Positions 19,223 to 28,368 are shown, numbered from the stretch's first letter. The stretch is DNA of 64,000 nucleotides from Pseudomonas poae (GCA_028869255.1 CP110972.1:3167001-3231000), one strand, 5' to 3'. Notes: generated by a model from the letters alone, not told the origin. Translations and numbers: made by a program.

Positions 19223-21573
19223 GCAGTACACAGCAGACCTCAAGGCCGCGCCCCCCAGAAACCGGCACCGCCCGAATCACCGCCCGCGGCCCCTGCTGCT
19301 GCCCAGCCCCCGGAATCGCCTTATCCACCGAAGGCAACTGCGGCGCCTGCACATCCGGCATCGCCCAACTATGCTCCGGCTGCAACCCACCCTGCGCCCG
19401 ACGCATAAACTCATAGCGATTGAGCGTAATACTGCGCCCCGCCCCACTGTCACGAATAATGTAGGGCCGCAAAAACACCATCAAGTTAGTCTTGCTCACA
19501 CTGCGCTTTTCATTACGAAACAACGCCCCCAACCCGGGAATATCCGACAACCAAGGCACCGCATCATTGCTCTGGCTATAGCCGTCCTGCAGCAACCCGC
19601 CAAGCACCATGATCTGCCCGTCATCCAACAAAATGCTGGTATCAATCGCACGCTTGCTGGTCACCGTCCCCGCCGCCACCGAAGCCCGCGCATCCACGGT
19701 GCTGACCTCTTGGTAGATATCCAGCTTCACCGTACCGCCCTCGGAAATTTGCGGGCGAACATTCAGCTTGAGCCCCACCTCTTCACGCTGCACCGTCTGG
19801 AACGGATTGTTGCTGGTGCCCCCCGCCGCCCGTCACATAACTGCCGGTGATAAACGGAATGGTCTGCCCCACAAAAATGCTCGCCGCTTCGTTGTCCAGG
19901 GTCAGCAGGTTGGGCGTGGACAGCACATTGGTGCCGCCCTTGCTCTTCAAGGCGCGGGCCAGCACCTTGAGGTCGAGCACCTTGCCGATCCCGGGGATAT
20001 CCACGGTGCCGTTCACCAGTCCCACGTTCAGGCCCTTGGGCAGCACATCAATGCTGGTGGGGCTGGCGGGCGTGCCATTCACGCCGCTGCCGCCCAGGTT
20101 GACCCCGCCGAAACCGCCCTTGCCGCCGAGGTTGCCGGCCTGCCATTGCACGCCGAACTCGGTGGCATCGTCTTCACTCACCTCCACGATCAGGCTTTCG
20201 ATCACCACCTGGGCGCGGCGTTGGTCGAGCATGTCGATCACTTCGCGCAGGTTGCGGTACAACGGGTCCGGCGCGGAGATCAGCAAAGTGTTGGTGGTGG
20301 CGTCCGCCTGGATAGTGACGCCGCCGGCGCTGAATGCGCTGTCCTGGTCGCTGGCGGTACTGCCGGTGCTGCTGGTGGTGCCGGTGGTCTGCCCATACAC
20401 CGGCTGCACGCCGCTGCCGGTGGGTGTGCCGCTGCTGTTTTGCGCAGTGCTGGTGCCTTGGGTGTTCTTGCCATTGCCGCCCATGGCGCTGAGCTTGCCC
20501 CGGGCGTCGTCGCTGACGCCGGAGTCACTCTCGCCGGTGAGCAACCCGCGCAGCGACTGGGCCAACTTGCCCGCCTGGGCATTGCGCAGGTACACCACGT
20601 GCATATTGCTCGGGTTGCTCTGGGCATTGTCGAGCTTGTAGATCAGGTTGCGCGCCAGCTCCGTACGCTCGGGGCTGCCGGAACGAATGATGATCGAGTT
20701 GGAGCGCGGGTCACCGATCACGTTGATCTTCTGGGTCTGGTCGGCACCCTGGGTTTCCAGCAGCTCGGAGACCATGGCGGCGATGTCCACCGCGATGCCG
20801 TTCTGCACCATCACCACGTCAGTGTCGATGGCGCTGGGGGTGTCGATGCCATTGATGATCTGCGCCACACGCGCCAGGTTTTCCGCATAGTCGGTGATGA
20901 CAATACTGTTGTTGCCAGGGTAGGCGTTGATCGGGTTGTTGGGCGACACAATGGGGCGCAGCACCGGGATCAGGTTCACGGCGTTCTCATACTGCAGGCG
21001 GAAGGTGCGCGTCTGCATGCCGCTGCTGCCGGCGCTGTAGATCGGGCCGCCGAGCAACTTGGCATCGGCCTCCGGCACCACCTGGGCCACGCCGCCCACA
21101 TCCACCACGCTGAAGCCCTGCATGCGCAGCGCCGCCAGCAGCATGTCGTAGGCCTGGTGCGCCGGTACCTGGCCTTCGCTGACCAGGGTCAGGTTGCCTT
21201 TTACCCGTGGGTCTACCAGAAATTGCTGGCCGGTGGCGCGTGACAGGGACCGCACCACGGCCTGGATATCCGCGTCGACAAAATTCAGCTGCACCGGCTG
21301 ATCGCCCAGCGGGTTGCGCGCTTTGACGGCTGCGGGGGCTTGACCACGGGCGCTGTTGGTCACCGGGTGTTGTACACGCGGTTTGGGCGGCAGTTCGCGC
21401 TGGCGCTCGAGTACGCTCTCGCCGCTGCGCTGGGTCTCTGCCAGCGGCTGGCCGAGTTCACTGTCCACCAGCAGCGGCTTGGTGGACTGCGAGCTGCTGC
21501 ACGCGCTCAACGCCAATAGCAGCAGCGGCGCGACCTTACGAAAAGGCGCAGGGTTGGGGACTGACCACTTCAT
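19197..21573 (-). pseudogene. hxcQ: Type II secretin HxcQ (GspD), lipoprotein; one-base frameshift in a G6 run
   Basis: This is the outer-membrane secretin ring of the Hxc system. The N-terminus has a lipobox, LSAC with Cys25, fitting the known self-piloting lipidated HxcQ. N0 and N1-N3 domains cover residues 80-470, followed by the secretin domain. The frame breaks at 19819-19824, where six C (G6 in the gene) shift TGGGGTSNNPFQTVQREEVG into a stop 17 codons later. With five G the frame runs on through REEVGLKLNVRPQISEGG and VPWLSDIPGLGALF to a stop at 19197, giving about 791 residues. The C-terminus runs into a REP sequence, so its true end is uncertain. An assembly error is more likely than decay because every partner gene is intact. 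It overlaps hxcZ by 4 bp (ATGA). Confidence 0.9.
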
Positions 21574-22082
21574 GAAGCTTCCTTAGCGCCAAGCGCCTGA
21601 TCCATGCGAACGGTCCCGGACACAGTGCCGGCCGAGCTGTCGACGGCGTCCACCGCACGTTGCAAACGCGCTTCGGACACCTCCAGAGAAAACGAACGGG
21701 GATTGCCCAGCAGCCAGCCCACCACGGCGTCTGCCGGTGCGTTATCAAAGGTCAGGCGCCAACCACCCGGCTCCAGCGCCTGCAATTGGTAATGCCCTTG
21801 CAGCCCGGCGCCGTCCAGGGCCTGGTGCAGCGCGGCCTCGTCGGCATGGCGGGGGGCACCAACGCCCTGCAACAGCACTAGCAAGGCTTGGGCCTGGGAA
21901 CGCAGCTTGGGGGTTTCAGCCTGCCAGTAATCGATCTTTTTCAGCGCCGGTTGCACCAGCACCAGCCAGGTCAGCAGGCTCGCCAGCACCAGTCCGGCAC
22001 CGACCAACAGGCGTTTTTCGCGCAGCGCCAGGCCATTCCAGAACACTTGGGATTGGCTGCGCAGACGGCGTAATTTATTCAT
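21570..22082 (-). CDS. hxcZ: Type II secretion protein HxcZ (GspM)
   Basis: The 170-residue bitopic inner-membrane protein has a short cytoplasmic N-terminus, one TM segment (LLVGAGLVLASLLTWLVLV, about residues 28-46) and a periplasmic ferredoxin-like domain. GspM partners GspL in the assembly platform. I chose the ATG at 22082 (MNKLRRL) because it overlaps the hxcY stop by 8 bases and the 24 residues upstream in frame are coded by hxcY sequence in another phase. The match is by size, topology and place rather than by a strong motif. Confidence 0.87.
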   Translation of the reverse strand: MNKLRRLRSQSQVFWNGLALREKRLLVGAGLVLASLLTWLVLVQPALKKIDYWQAETPKLRSQAQALLVLLQGVGAPRHADEAALHQALDGAGLQGHYQLQALEPGGWRLTFDNAPADAVVGWLLGNPRSFSLEVSEARLQRAVDAVDSSAGTVSGTVRMDQALGAKEAS

Positions 22083-23145
22083 CGCCGGCCTCCGGTTTTT
22101 CCGCCATCTGCGCCGGGCCAATGCTCCAGCCCTGCTCATCACGTGTGGCGGCAAAACCCGCTTGGGCCAGCGCTGCCTGCCAGTCGCCCTCGGTTGCCGG
22201 GTTGCGACTGTCGGCCAGTAATGCCAGGTGCAAACGGCCCTGCTCGAAGGTCAGGCGCTCGACGCTGCCCACCATAAACGGCAGGTTGCTGCCCGCCAGT
22301 TGCAGCAGGCTGGCAAAGCGTTGGCCTGGATCGGCGGCCGCGCCGGTCTGGCGTGCAGCCAATTGCTGACGGGCCTGCTGCAAGGGGTTGAGCACCACCG
22401 GCAACTCAGGAAACGCCTGGCGTACCTGCTGGCTCATCAACGTCTTGAGCCGTTGACCTTCGTCCACCTGGCGAGCCGCGTACAGGTTGAGGCCGACCGT
22501 CCAGATGGCGGTCGCCAGCGCGACATAGGCCAACGCCCGGCCCCACCCGCCGCTGGACGTCTGGTTGAGACGGCCGTGCAAGCCCCAGGCGGGCACGGGC
22601 CCGCTCCAGCGTTGCGCCGCGTCGACCAGGGGCACATCGAGGGCTTGCAGCCCCAGCGGATGCGCAGCCCCTTGCTGCAGGCTATCGCGGCTCAACAAAC
22701 AGCCGTCGTCCAACGCCGCAGCGCCCACCGGCAAGGCATAGGGCGCCGGGTACAGCCCATGCAGTTTAAGCTGCACCTGCGCCAATACCTGGCCCAAACG
22801 CTCCACCCCGGCCTTGGGCACCCAGCCCACTTGCACGCGCCCATCGCTTTCGCGTGGGCCGTGAGCCACCTGCATCTGTTCCACCGGGCCAAGGATCAGC
22901 GCCTGCGCCGCACAGGCCACCGCGGCAGCGGTTTTCGCGGCGGGCAAAAGCGGCAGTTCCAGGCTGGTGAGCAGGCTGTCACGGGGATGCAGAAAACAAT
23001 CCACGGCCTGCCGGCTTTTGCCCAGTTGCGCCAGGCTGGCATAACCTTCTTCAGTGACCACCCCACGCGCCAGCCAGGCAAATGTCACGCGGCTTTCGAT
23101 GGTCAGTTCATCGAGCGGCGGCAAGCCGATGCGTAGGCGTTTCAT
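22075..23145 (-). CDS. hxcY: Type II secretion protein HxcY (GspL)
   Basis: The 356-residue protein has a cytoplasmic actin-like domain that docks the HxcR ATPase, one TM segment near residues 220-240 (ALAYVALATAIWTVGLNLY) and a periplasmic ferredoxin-like domain at the C-terminus. I chose the start at 23145 (MKRLRIG) because its ATG overlaps the hxcX stop (ATGA). The longer open frame upstream is hxcX read in another phase. Confidence 0.9.
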   Translation of the reverse strand: MKRLRIGLPPLDELTIESRVTFAWLARGVVTEEGYASLAQLGKSRQAVDCFLHPRDSLLTSLELPLLPAAKTAAAVACAAQALILGPVEQMQVAHGPRESDGRVQVGWVPKAGVERLGQVLAQVQLKLHGLYPAPYALPVGAAALDDGCLLSRDSLQQGAAHPLGLQALDVPLVDAAQRWSGPVPAWGLHGRLNQTSSGGWGRALAYVALATAIWTVGLNLYAARQVDEGQRLKTLMSQQVRQAFPELPVVLNPLQQARQQLAARQTGAAADPGQRFASLLQLAGSNLPFMVGSVERLTFEQGRLHLALLADSRNPATEGDWQAALAQAGFAATRDEQGWSIGPAQMAEKPEAGDE

Positions 23146-24020
23146 ACCCCCACCCGCGACCAGATCACGCGTGGCTGGCGGTCTTCGGGACGGTGCAGCA
23201 GTGCGTCGAGCGTCACCCGACGTTGCTCGCGCCGCGCCTGGCCTTGCAGGCGAAACCACTCGCTGGTGATGCCCACTTGCACGGTGTCCACATTGACCTG
23301 AGGCATATGCAGGCGGTTGACGAAATCCCCACGGTTGATAAACCAGTGCCCAGCGTCGCGCTCGGCCACCAACCCATGGGCCTGGTCCAGACTGAGCTGC
23401 GGCACCACCGCGCTGAGCACTTCGGCGCTGGCAGTATTGCCGTTGACCCAGGTAATGCCGGGCAGCACGCTGATGTACGTCTGCATGCGCCGCAGCACCA
23501 CCGGGTCGAGGCCCTCGATACCACTCAAGTCGTCGAGGCTGCGCAGCATCGGGTATTTGGCAGGTGTATCGGTGCGGTCATAGGAGGCGATCACTCGCTG
23601 GCTGATGCGCTGGCTGACAGCCGGGGCGACGCCGATCAAGCGGCACAGGCGCTCAAAGCTCTGCAATTGCTCGCTATCCAGTTGCTCGCGGTTGACCAGG
23701 TTGCGCAGGTTGAACTTGCCTTGCTCATCGTCAATGCGACCCTCGAAGGCACCGGCCTGGGCGCGGGCCCAGGGTTGGTCGAGGCGCGTCAGCACGTCCT
23801 TCTGGCGGGCCTCCCAGAGCATCTGCCGACTGCGTTCAATGCCGCCCTGCAACAGCCATTGGCCCTGGATGCGCAATTGCTCGGCTTCCAGGCTGCGGGT
23901 AAACACGGTCTGGCGCGTGAGCATGGCGCCGGCCAGCACCGCCACCACCGCCGCGATCAACAAGGCGCTGATAATCGCCATGCCGCGTTGCTTCGCCGCT
24001 GCGGGCGAATGCCGTTTCAT
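23142..24020 (-). CDS. hxcX: Minor pseudopilin HxcX (GspK)
   Basis: The 292-residue protein has a prepilin leader with the cleavage context KQRG/MAIISALLIAAVVAVLAG. It lacks Glu at +5, as is usual for GspK. It has the large alpha-helical insert of the tip pseudopilin, with NLRNLVNREQ and the SAM-like region GIEGLDPVVLRRMQTYI. GspK caps the GspI-GspJ-GspK tip complex. It starts 8 bp after the hxcT stop and is probably in one operon with it. Confidence 0.93.
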   Translation of the reverse strand: MKRHSPAAAKQRGMAIISALLIAAVVAVLAGAMLTRQTVFTRSLEAEQLRIQGQWLLQGGIERSRQMLWEARQKDVLTRLDQPWARAQAGAFEGRIDDEQGKFNLRNLVNREQLDSEQLQSFERLCRLIGVAPAVSQRISQRVIASYDRTDTPAKYPMLRSLDDLSGIEGLDPVVLRRMQTYISVLPGITWVNGNTASAEVLSAVVPQLSLDQAHGLVAERDAGHWFINRGDFVNRLHMPQVNVDTVQVGITSEWFRLQGQARREQRRVTLDALLHRPEDRQPRVIWSRVGV

Positions 24021-24028
24021 GGCGCGCC

Positions 24029-24478
24029 TTACAACTGCCAGGAGCCGATATCGGCGTTGACGCCATCGCCATCCGGTTTGCCGTCGGCGCCGAGGGAGAA
24101 CACATCGACCTCACCGTTGGCGCCCGGGTTGAGGTAGTGATACGGGTTGCCCCACGGGTCGTTGGGCAGGCGGTCGAGGTAGGCACGCCAGTTGCTGTTC
24201 TTCGCATCGGCCGGGCGCTCCACCAGCACTTTGAGACCCTGGTTCATGCTCGGGTACGTGCCATGGTCCAGGCGATAGAGTTTCAGTGCCTGCATCAACC
24301 CACCGATGTCCTGCTTGGCCGCTGTGGCCCGCGCCTGGTCCGGCCGATCAAGGACCTTGGGCACCACCATCGCGGCCAGAATCCCGAGGATGACCACCAC
24401 CACCATGATCTCGATCAAGGTGAAGCCACGTTGCCCGCGAGGGCCTGGCAATGGGGATGTTAGGCGCGCGATATCCAT
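24029..24478 (-). CDS. hxcT: Major pseudopilin HxcT (GspG)
   Basis: The 149-residue protein is the main subunit of the pseudopilus. The prepilin peptidase site is GQRG/FTLIEIMVVVVILGIL. The GspG core has LDRPDQARATAAKQDI, LDHGTYPS and LPNDPWGNPYHYLNPG, plus the C-terminal calcium-binding loop FSLGADGKPDGDG. I chose the start at 24478 because AAGGAA lies just upstream. It is the first gene of the minus-strand run T-X-Y-Z-Q and diverges from hxcV. Confidence 0.95.
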   Translation of the reverse strand: MDIARLTSPLPGPRGQRGFTLIEIMVVVVILGILAAMVVPKVLDRPDQARATAAKQDIGGLMQALKLYRLDHGTYPSMNQGLKVLVERPADAKNSNWRAYLDRLPNDPWGNPYHYLNPGANGEVDVFSLGADGKPDGDGVNADIGSWQL

Positions 24479-24562
24479 CTCGACATTCCTTGGCTTGAGT
24501 GCAATTCGTGGCGCAGTGTTGCAAGAACATATGTCAGTCGTATTGAAAATCCTCGGGAGTTT

Positions 24563-24596
24563 CGGTCGCCAATCGGTCAACTCCCGGCGCTAGTCT
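24563..24596 (+). promoter_or_regulatory. Candidate PhoB-type promoter of hxcV
   Basis: CGGTCGCCAATCGGTCAA contains two CGGTC units exactly 11 bp apart (9 of 14 matches to a Pho box). It is followed after 10 bp by TAGTCT as a possible -10, the usual Pho-box spacing. It ends about 30 bp before the hxcV start, in the hxcT/hxcV divergent gap. Confidence 0.3.
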
Positions 24597-24627
24597 GCGG
24601 GCCTGTTTCGAGGCTTTCGAGAGTGCC

Positions 24628-24993
24628 ATGTACAGCCGTCGCAAGGAGCAAGGCTTTACCCTGATCGAGGTGTTGGTGGCCCTGGCGATCATCGCCGTGG
24701 CCATGGCTGCCGCCGTGCGTGTGGCCGGGTTGATGACCCAGAGCAACGGGCTGTTGCGCGATAAATCCATGGCCTTGCTGGCGGGGCAAAGCCGCCTGGC
24801 GGAACTGCGCCTGGAAGGTCACTTACGCAGCGGCAAGAAGACGTTCGAGTGTGACCAGGGCCGCCTGAAACTGCGCTGCGAACAAACCATCAATGCCGAT
24901 GGCCGCCTGTTTCAAGTCAATGTGCAGGTGCTGGATGCCAGCCGCGACGCGCCGCCTCTGGCGCGCCTGGCGACTGAGGTGATGGCCGAGTGA
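24628..24993 (+). CDS. hxcV: Minor pseudopilin HxcV (GspI)
   Basis: The 121-residue protein has the prepilin site KEQG/FTLIEVLVALAIIAVAMAAA near its start and the short C-terminal domain of GspI, the nucleator of the tip complex with GspJ and GspK. It is alone on the plus strand, between divergent hxcT and convergent hxcP. Its last 77 bp overlap the hxcP coding strand tail to tail. Confidence 0.93.
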   Translation: MYSRRKEQGFTLIEVLVALAIIAVAMAAAVRVAGLMTQSNGLLRDKSMALLAGQSRLAELRLEGHLRSGKKTFECDQGRLKLRCEQTINADGRLFQVNVQVLDASRDAPPLARLATEVMAE

Positions 24994-25411
24994 GCAGCGG
25001 CAAGGCAGGCCCCTCGGGCAACTTGTCGAGGTTGACGCGCAGCTTCTCGCCACCGCGCTCGATCTCCACGGCGTCGCCCTCGATGGCGGTCAAACGCACG
25101 CCGGGGCTAAGGCGTTCACCCACCAGAAAACTGCGCGGCGGGCCATCGTTGAGGCTGAGAATCGCCACCGCGCCGCGGGCACCGGCCAGTACGCCCGAGA
25201 CTTTGACCTGCAACGCCGTCGGCGCATTGGAGAACCACTGCAGCGCCGGGTTATCGCTGCGCGCGGCCAATGCCTGCGGCGCCGCTTGGGGGGTGTGGGA
25301 TTCGGCGGAGGTGAGCAGCAGCGGCGTCCATACCGCCACACCCGCCAACGCCACCAGCAATGCCAACGCCTGCACGCCATGGGCAGGTGAAAAACCAAGG
25401 GGAAATGCCAT
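24917..25411 (-). CDS. hxcP: Type II secretion protein HxcP (GspC)
   Basis: The 164-residue protein has one N-terminal TM segment (VQALALLVALAGVAVWTPLLL), a Pro/Ala linker and the homology-region domain (LQVKVSGVLAGARGAVAILS, SFLVGERL, VRLTAIEGDAVEIERGG) that binds the secretin N0 domain. The C-terminus is a short Pro-rich tail rather than a PDZ or coiled-coil domain. I chose the start at 25411 because AGGAGG lies 7-8 bases upstream; the upstream ATG at 25441 has no such site. It overlaps hxcV by 77 bp and diverges from hxcU. Confidence 0.9.
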   Translation of the reverse strand: MAFPLGFSPAHGVQALALLVALAGVAVWTPLLLTSAESHTPQAAPQALAARSDNPALQWFSNAPTALQVKVSGVLAGARGAVAILSLNDGPPRSFLVGERLSPGVRLTAIEGDAVEIERGGEKLRVNLDKLPEGPALPLLTRPSPQSPGAPEAARRGWHPAPAH

Positions 25412-25504
25412 GGGGAGGACCTCCTGTTTGTCCATCGCCACAGCCTACAGACCAATTCGCACGTTTTTATTTCAACTCCTCTCCAGTTCTGCAGGTGCCC
25501 TGCG

Positions 25505-25957
25505 ATGAAACAACAAGGCTTCACCCTGATCGAGTTGATGGTGGTGCTGGTGATTATCGGCATCGCCAGCGCTGCCATCAGCCTGACCATCAAGCCCGAT
25601 CCGCTGCACCTGCTGCGCAAGGACGCCGAGCGCTTGAGCCAGTTGCTGCAAGTGGCCCAGGCTGAAGCCCGCGCCGATGGCCGCCCCATCACCTGGCGTG
25701 CCGATGCCAAGGGCTTTCGCTTTAACCGCCGCAGTGACGATGGCAGCGGCGTCGAAGCGTTCCAGGCCGACACTCAACTGCGCCCGCGCCTCTGGGAAAG
25801 CACGCCGATGCAGATCAACATAGAACCTCGACAAACCCTGGTACTCGACGCCGAATGGATCAGCCCGCCGTTGCGCGTGGTGCTCTCCGACGGGCAGCAC
25901 AGCCTCAGCCTGCAACGCGATGCGGCAGGCCTGATGCGGGTGGTGAGCCAGCCATGA
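25505..25957 (+). CDS. hxcU: Minor pseudopilin HxcU (GspH)
   Basis: The 150-residue protein has a very short leader, MKQQG/FTLIELMVVLVIIGIA, then the GspH/FimT-like domain. It includes RKDAERLSQLLQVAQAEARA and the C-terminal QHSLSLQRDAAGLM. GspH links the tip complex to the GspG fibre. Its stop overlaps the hxcW start (ATGA), so the two genes form a two-gene unit. Confidence 0.93.
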   Translation: MKQQGFTLIELMVVLVIIGIASAAISLTIKPDPLHLLRKDAERLSQLLQVAQAEARADGRPITWRADAKGFRFNRRSDDGSGVEAFQADTQLRPRLWESTPMQINIEPRQTLVLDAEWISPPLRVVLSDGQHSLSLQRDAAGLMRVVSQP

Positions 25958-26556
25958 GCAAATCCCAGCAAGGCTTTACCCTGATCGAAGTGATGGTCGC
26001 AATCATGCTGATGGCGGTGGTCAGCGTGATCGCCTGGCGCGGCCTGGACAGCGTCACGCGTGCCGATCAGCACTTGCAGGCGAGCAGCGAACAAACCGAA
26101 GCCCTGCTGCGTGCCCTGAACCAGATGCAGCGCGATATCAGCCTGCGGGCCAGCGTCGAACTGAACGCGCCGAAGGACAACACCGAGCAGACCAAAGGGC
26201 TCGCGGCGGTGACCGTGCGCAGCTCCGACAGCCAAGGGTTTCGGCTGGAGGTGATTCGTAGCGCGCCCGTCGCGGGGGATGGCTTGCAGCGGGTGCGCTG
26301 GTGGCTCAAGGGGGACAACCTGTACCGCGCTGCAGCGCCTGCACGGGACCGGTTTCCGTTGCCGGCTGCGAAGGATGGGGTGGTGGTGTTGGCGGGGGTC
26401 AGTGATTTGCAGGTGCGGGTGTGGGAGGTGGATAAGGGCTGGCGGCAGTTGAGTGGCAACCGGCGTGAAGATCCGCTGGGGATTGAGATCAGCCTGGTGC
26501 GAGAGACGTCGCAGGGGGTGGAGCGGTATCGGCAGGTGGTGGGGCCCTTGCGTTAG
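25954..26556 (+). CDS. hxcW: Minor pseudopilin HxcW (GspJ)
   Basis: The 200-residue protein has the prepilin site SQQG/FTLIEVMVAIMLMAVVSVIA followed by WRGLDSVTRADQHL, typical of GspJ, and the GspJ beta domain. I chose the ATG at 25954 because it overlaps the hxcU stop; the longer frame upstream is hxcU in another phase. Palindromic element C begins 19 bp after the stop. Confidence 0.93.
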   Translation: MSKSQQGFTLIEVMVAIMLMAVVSVIAWRGLDSVTRADQHLQASSEQTEALLRALNQMQRDISLRASVELNAPKDNTEQTKGLAAVTVRSSDSQGFRLEVIRSAPVAGDGLQRVRWWLKGDNLYRAAAPARDRFPLPAAKDGVVVLAGVSDLQVRVWEVDKGWRQLSGNRREDPLGIEISLVRETSQGVERYRQVVGPLR

Positions 26557-26575
26557 GGGGGTTGGGGTTGATTGA

Positions 26576-27436
26576 GTACATATCCGTTGTTTGGGTGATG
26601 GCTGGAATTGGTTCCGCCCTTACGGCGGGTCACTTTTGGAAAAGAGCCCCAAAAGTAACCAAAAGGGCTCTTGCCCCACCACTCGGCACCTCGCCTCCGG
26701 CTCGGTGTGCCCGCACGCAGACTTGAATCCGTGGGCCGCCGCGATGGGCCATCCTTGGCCCAGCGCGGCTAACCCGGCGTCCTGCCGGGTTACCCACGGA
26801 TTCAAGCCTGCGTGCGGCCAGCGTGTTTTACGGGGCGCCAAGGATCAAGATCAAGATCAAAAGCGCAAAAGATCGCTGACTTCGTCAGCGCAAAGGATGT
26901 AAGGGCCAGATCAAAAGCAAAGCAAAGCACGGCGGCCTGACAGCCGACCTGAAGCCATACTCGGTCAAATGTGGGAGCTGGCTTGTCGGATCGCCGCACC
27001 GCTGCGAAAGCATCAACTGGGTTTGCCTGATGTACCGAGTTGTCTGCATCGCAGCGATGCGGCGACCCGACAAGCCAGCTCCCACAGAAAAGCAGATCTA
27101 CTGCGGACCCGCTTTTGATCTACACCACTCAGGTCGGCTACCAGGCCGCCGTGCTCTGCTTTTGACTTTGATCTGAGACGCCCCGTCAATCACGCTGGCC
27201 GAACGCAGGCTTGAATCCGTGGGCAACCCGGCAGGACGCCGGGTTAGCCGCGCTGGGCCATGGATGGCCCATCGCGGCGGCCCACGGATTCAAGCCTGCG
27301 TTCGGGCACACCGAGCCTAGGCGAGGTGCCGAGTGATGGGGCGAAGCGTTTTTGGTTACTTTTGGCGCTCTTCCAAAAGTGACCCGCTGTAAGAGCGGAA
27401 CCATAAGCAGCCGTTACCAAAGAAACGGATATGTAC
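26576..27436. repeat. Large palindromic intergenic element, copy C, between hxcW and vreR 3' ends
   Basis: The ends GTACATATCCG and CGGATATGTAC are perfect inverted repeats. The left cloverleaf (about 26715-26820) and the right one (about 27205-27305) both have the TTGAATCCGTGGG / CCCACGGATTCAA outer stem, unlike the right copies in A and B. The centre has the CGCTGACTTCGTCAGCG hairpin and an extended REP doublet. The element fills the space between two convergent stop codons, 19 bp and 11 bp away. Confidence 0.85.
26971..27084. repeat. Extended REP doublet nested in element C
   Basis: Inverted GTGGGAGCTGGCTTGTCGG cores enclose a longer inverted spacer (TCGCCGCACCGCTGCGA against TCGCAGCGATGCGGCGA). 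It is a variant of the doublets in elements A and D. Confidence 0.82.
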
Positions 27437-27447
27437 CCACCCCTAAC

Positions 27448-28368
27448 TCAACAACACCACCCCCCCGGCAACTCCGTACACCTAGCCCCATACGCATCGC
27501 GAATCAACAACGCCACCCCAGCCAACTGCTGCAAACTAAACCGCGCCTGCACCCGGCGCTGCCCCAGCTGCCTGTTCAGCAACACCAGCATCCCCGGCCG
27601 ATAGCGATTAATCTCATCCACCACCGTCGCCAGCGTAGCGTTGTTGAACACCAGTACCTGCTCACGCCAAGCCACAACCGCCTGAGTATCCACCACCACC
27701 GGCTCGCCTACACCAGCAGCGCCGTAAGTCAGTTGACGCCCGCCCTCCAGGCGCACGCTACGCCCAGCAACCTCCACCGACAGCCAACCCTCGATACACG
27801 TTACACACACCGTCTGGTCAGTATTACGCAGATTAAAGCGAGCCTGCGCCGCACTCACCAACCCTTCGCCGGCCAATACCCTGAGCGGCTGCGCCACATG
27901 GGCGAGCACCTCAACCTCACCCTCCAGCAATTCGATGCCCTGCCCCACGCGGCTAACGCGGGTCTGGGTATTGAGTTCCAGGCTTATACCTTCGCTCAAC
28001 AGCACCTGCCGCTGCTCACCCACCGCCGTGCGATAGTCCGCCGTAAGGCCGGAAAAACCGCCCGGTACGCCAACGCGCACCATCACCAGCGCTGCCGATG
28101 CGGCAATCGCACCGCCCAGGAATGCACGACGACCAAAGTGGCGCGGTTGCGAAACGCTTACGGCGGCCGGGACCAGTTGCTGCCACAACGCCCTGGCCTG
28201 TTCAAACGCCTGGGCATGCTCGGGGCTCTGGGCGCACCAGGCCTTGAGGGCCTTGGCGTCGGCCACGGTGGCGCGGCCCGAGGTCAGCAGGACCAGCCAA
28301 TCGCGGGCTTCATCGTGCAGAGGGCTGGCGGCGGTTTCCCGGGCGGCGGAGAGGCTAAAAATATTCAA
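27448..28368 (-). CDS. vreR: FecR-family anti-sigma factor VreR
   Basis: The 306-residue protein has an N-terminal anti-sigma domain (DUF4880-like, DEARDWLVLLTSG...LKAWCAQSPEHAQAFEQ), a single TM segment near residues 82-100 (FLGGAIAASAALVMVRVG) and a periplasmic FecR domain (TAVGEQRQVLLSEGISLELN). In P. aeruginosa VreR holds VreI inactive until the VreA signal arrives. The only in-frame start is TTG at 28368; the nearby ATG at 28378 gives just seven codons. It is separated from vreI by 37 bp. The Cys-rich end ELPGGWCC stops 11 bp from element C. Confidence 0.9.
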   Translation of the reverse strand: MNIFSLSAARETAASPLHDEARDWLVLLTSGRATVADAKALKAWCAQSPEHAQAFEQARALWQQLVPAAVSVSQPRHFGRRAFLGGAIAASAALVMVRVGVPGGFSGLTADYRTAVGEQRQVLLSEGISLELNTQTRVSRVGQGIELLEGEVEVLAHVAQPLRVLAGEGLVSAAQARFNLRNTDQTVCVTCIEGWLSVEVAGRSVRLEGGRQLTYGAAGVGEPVVVDTQAVVAWREQVLVFNNATLATVVDEINRYRPGMLVLLNRQLGQRRVQARFSLQQLAGVALLIRDAYGARCTELPGGWCC

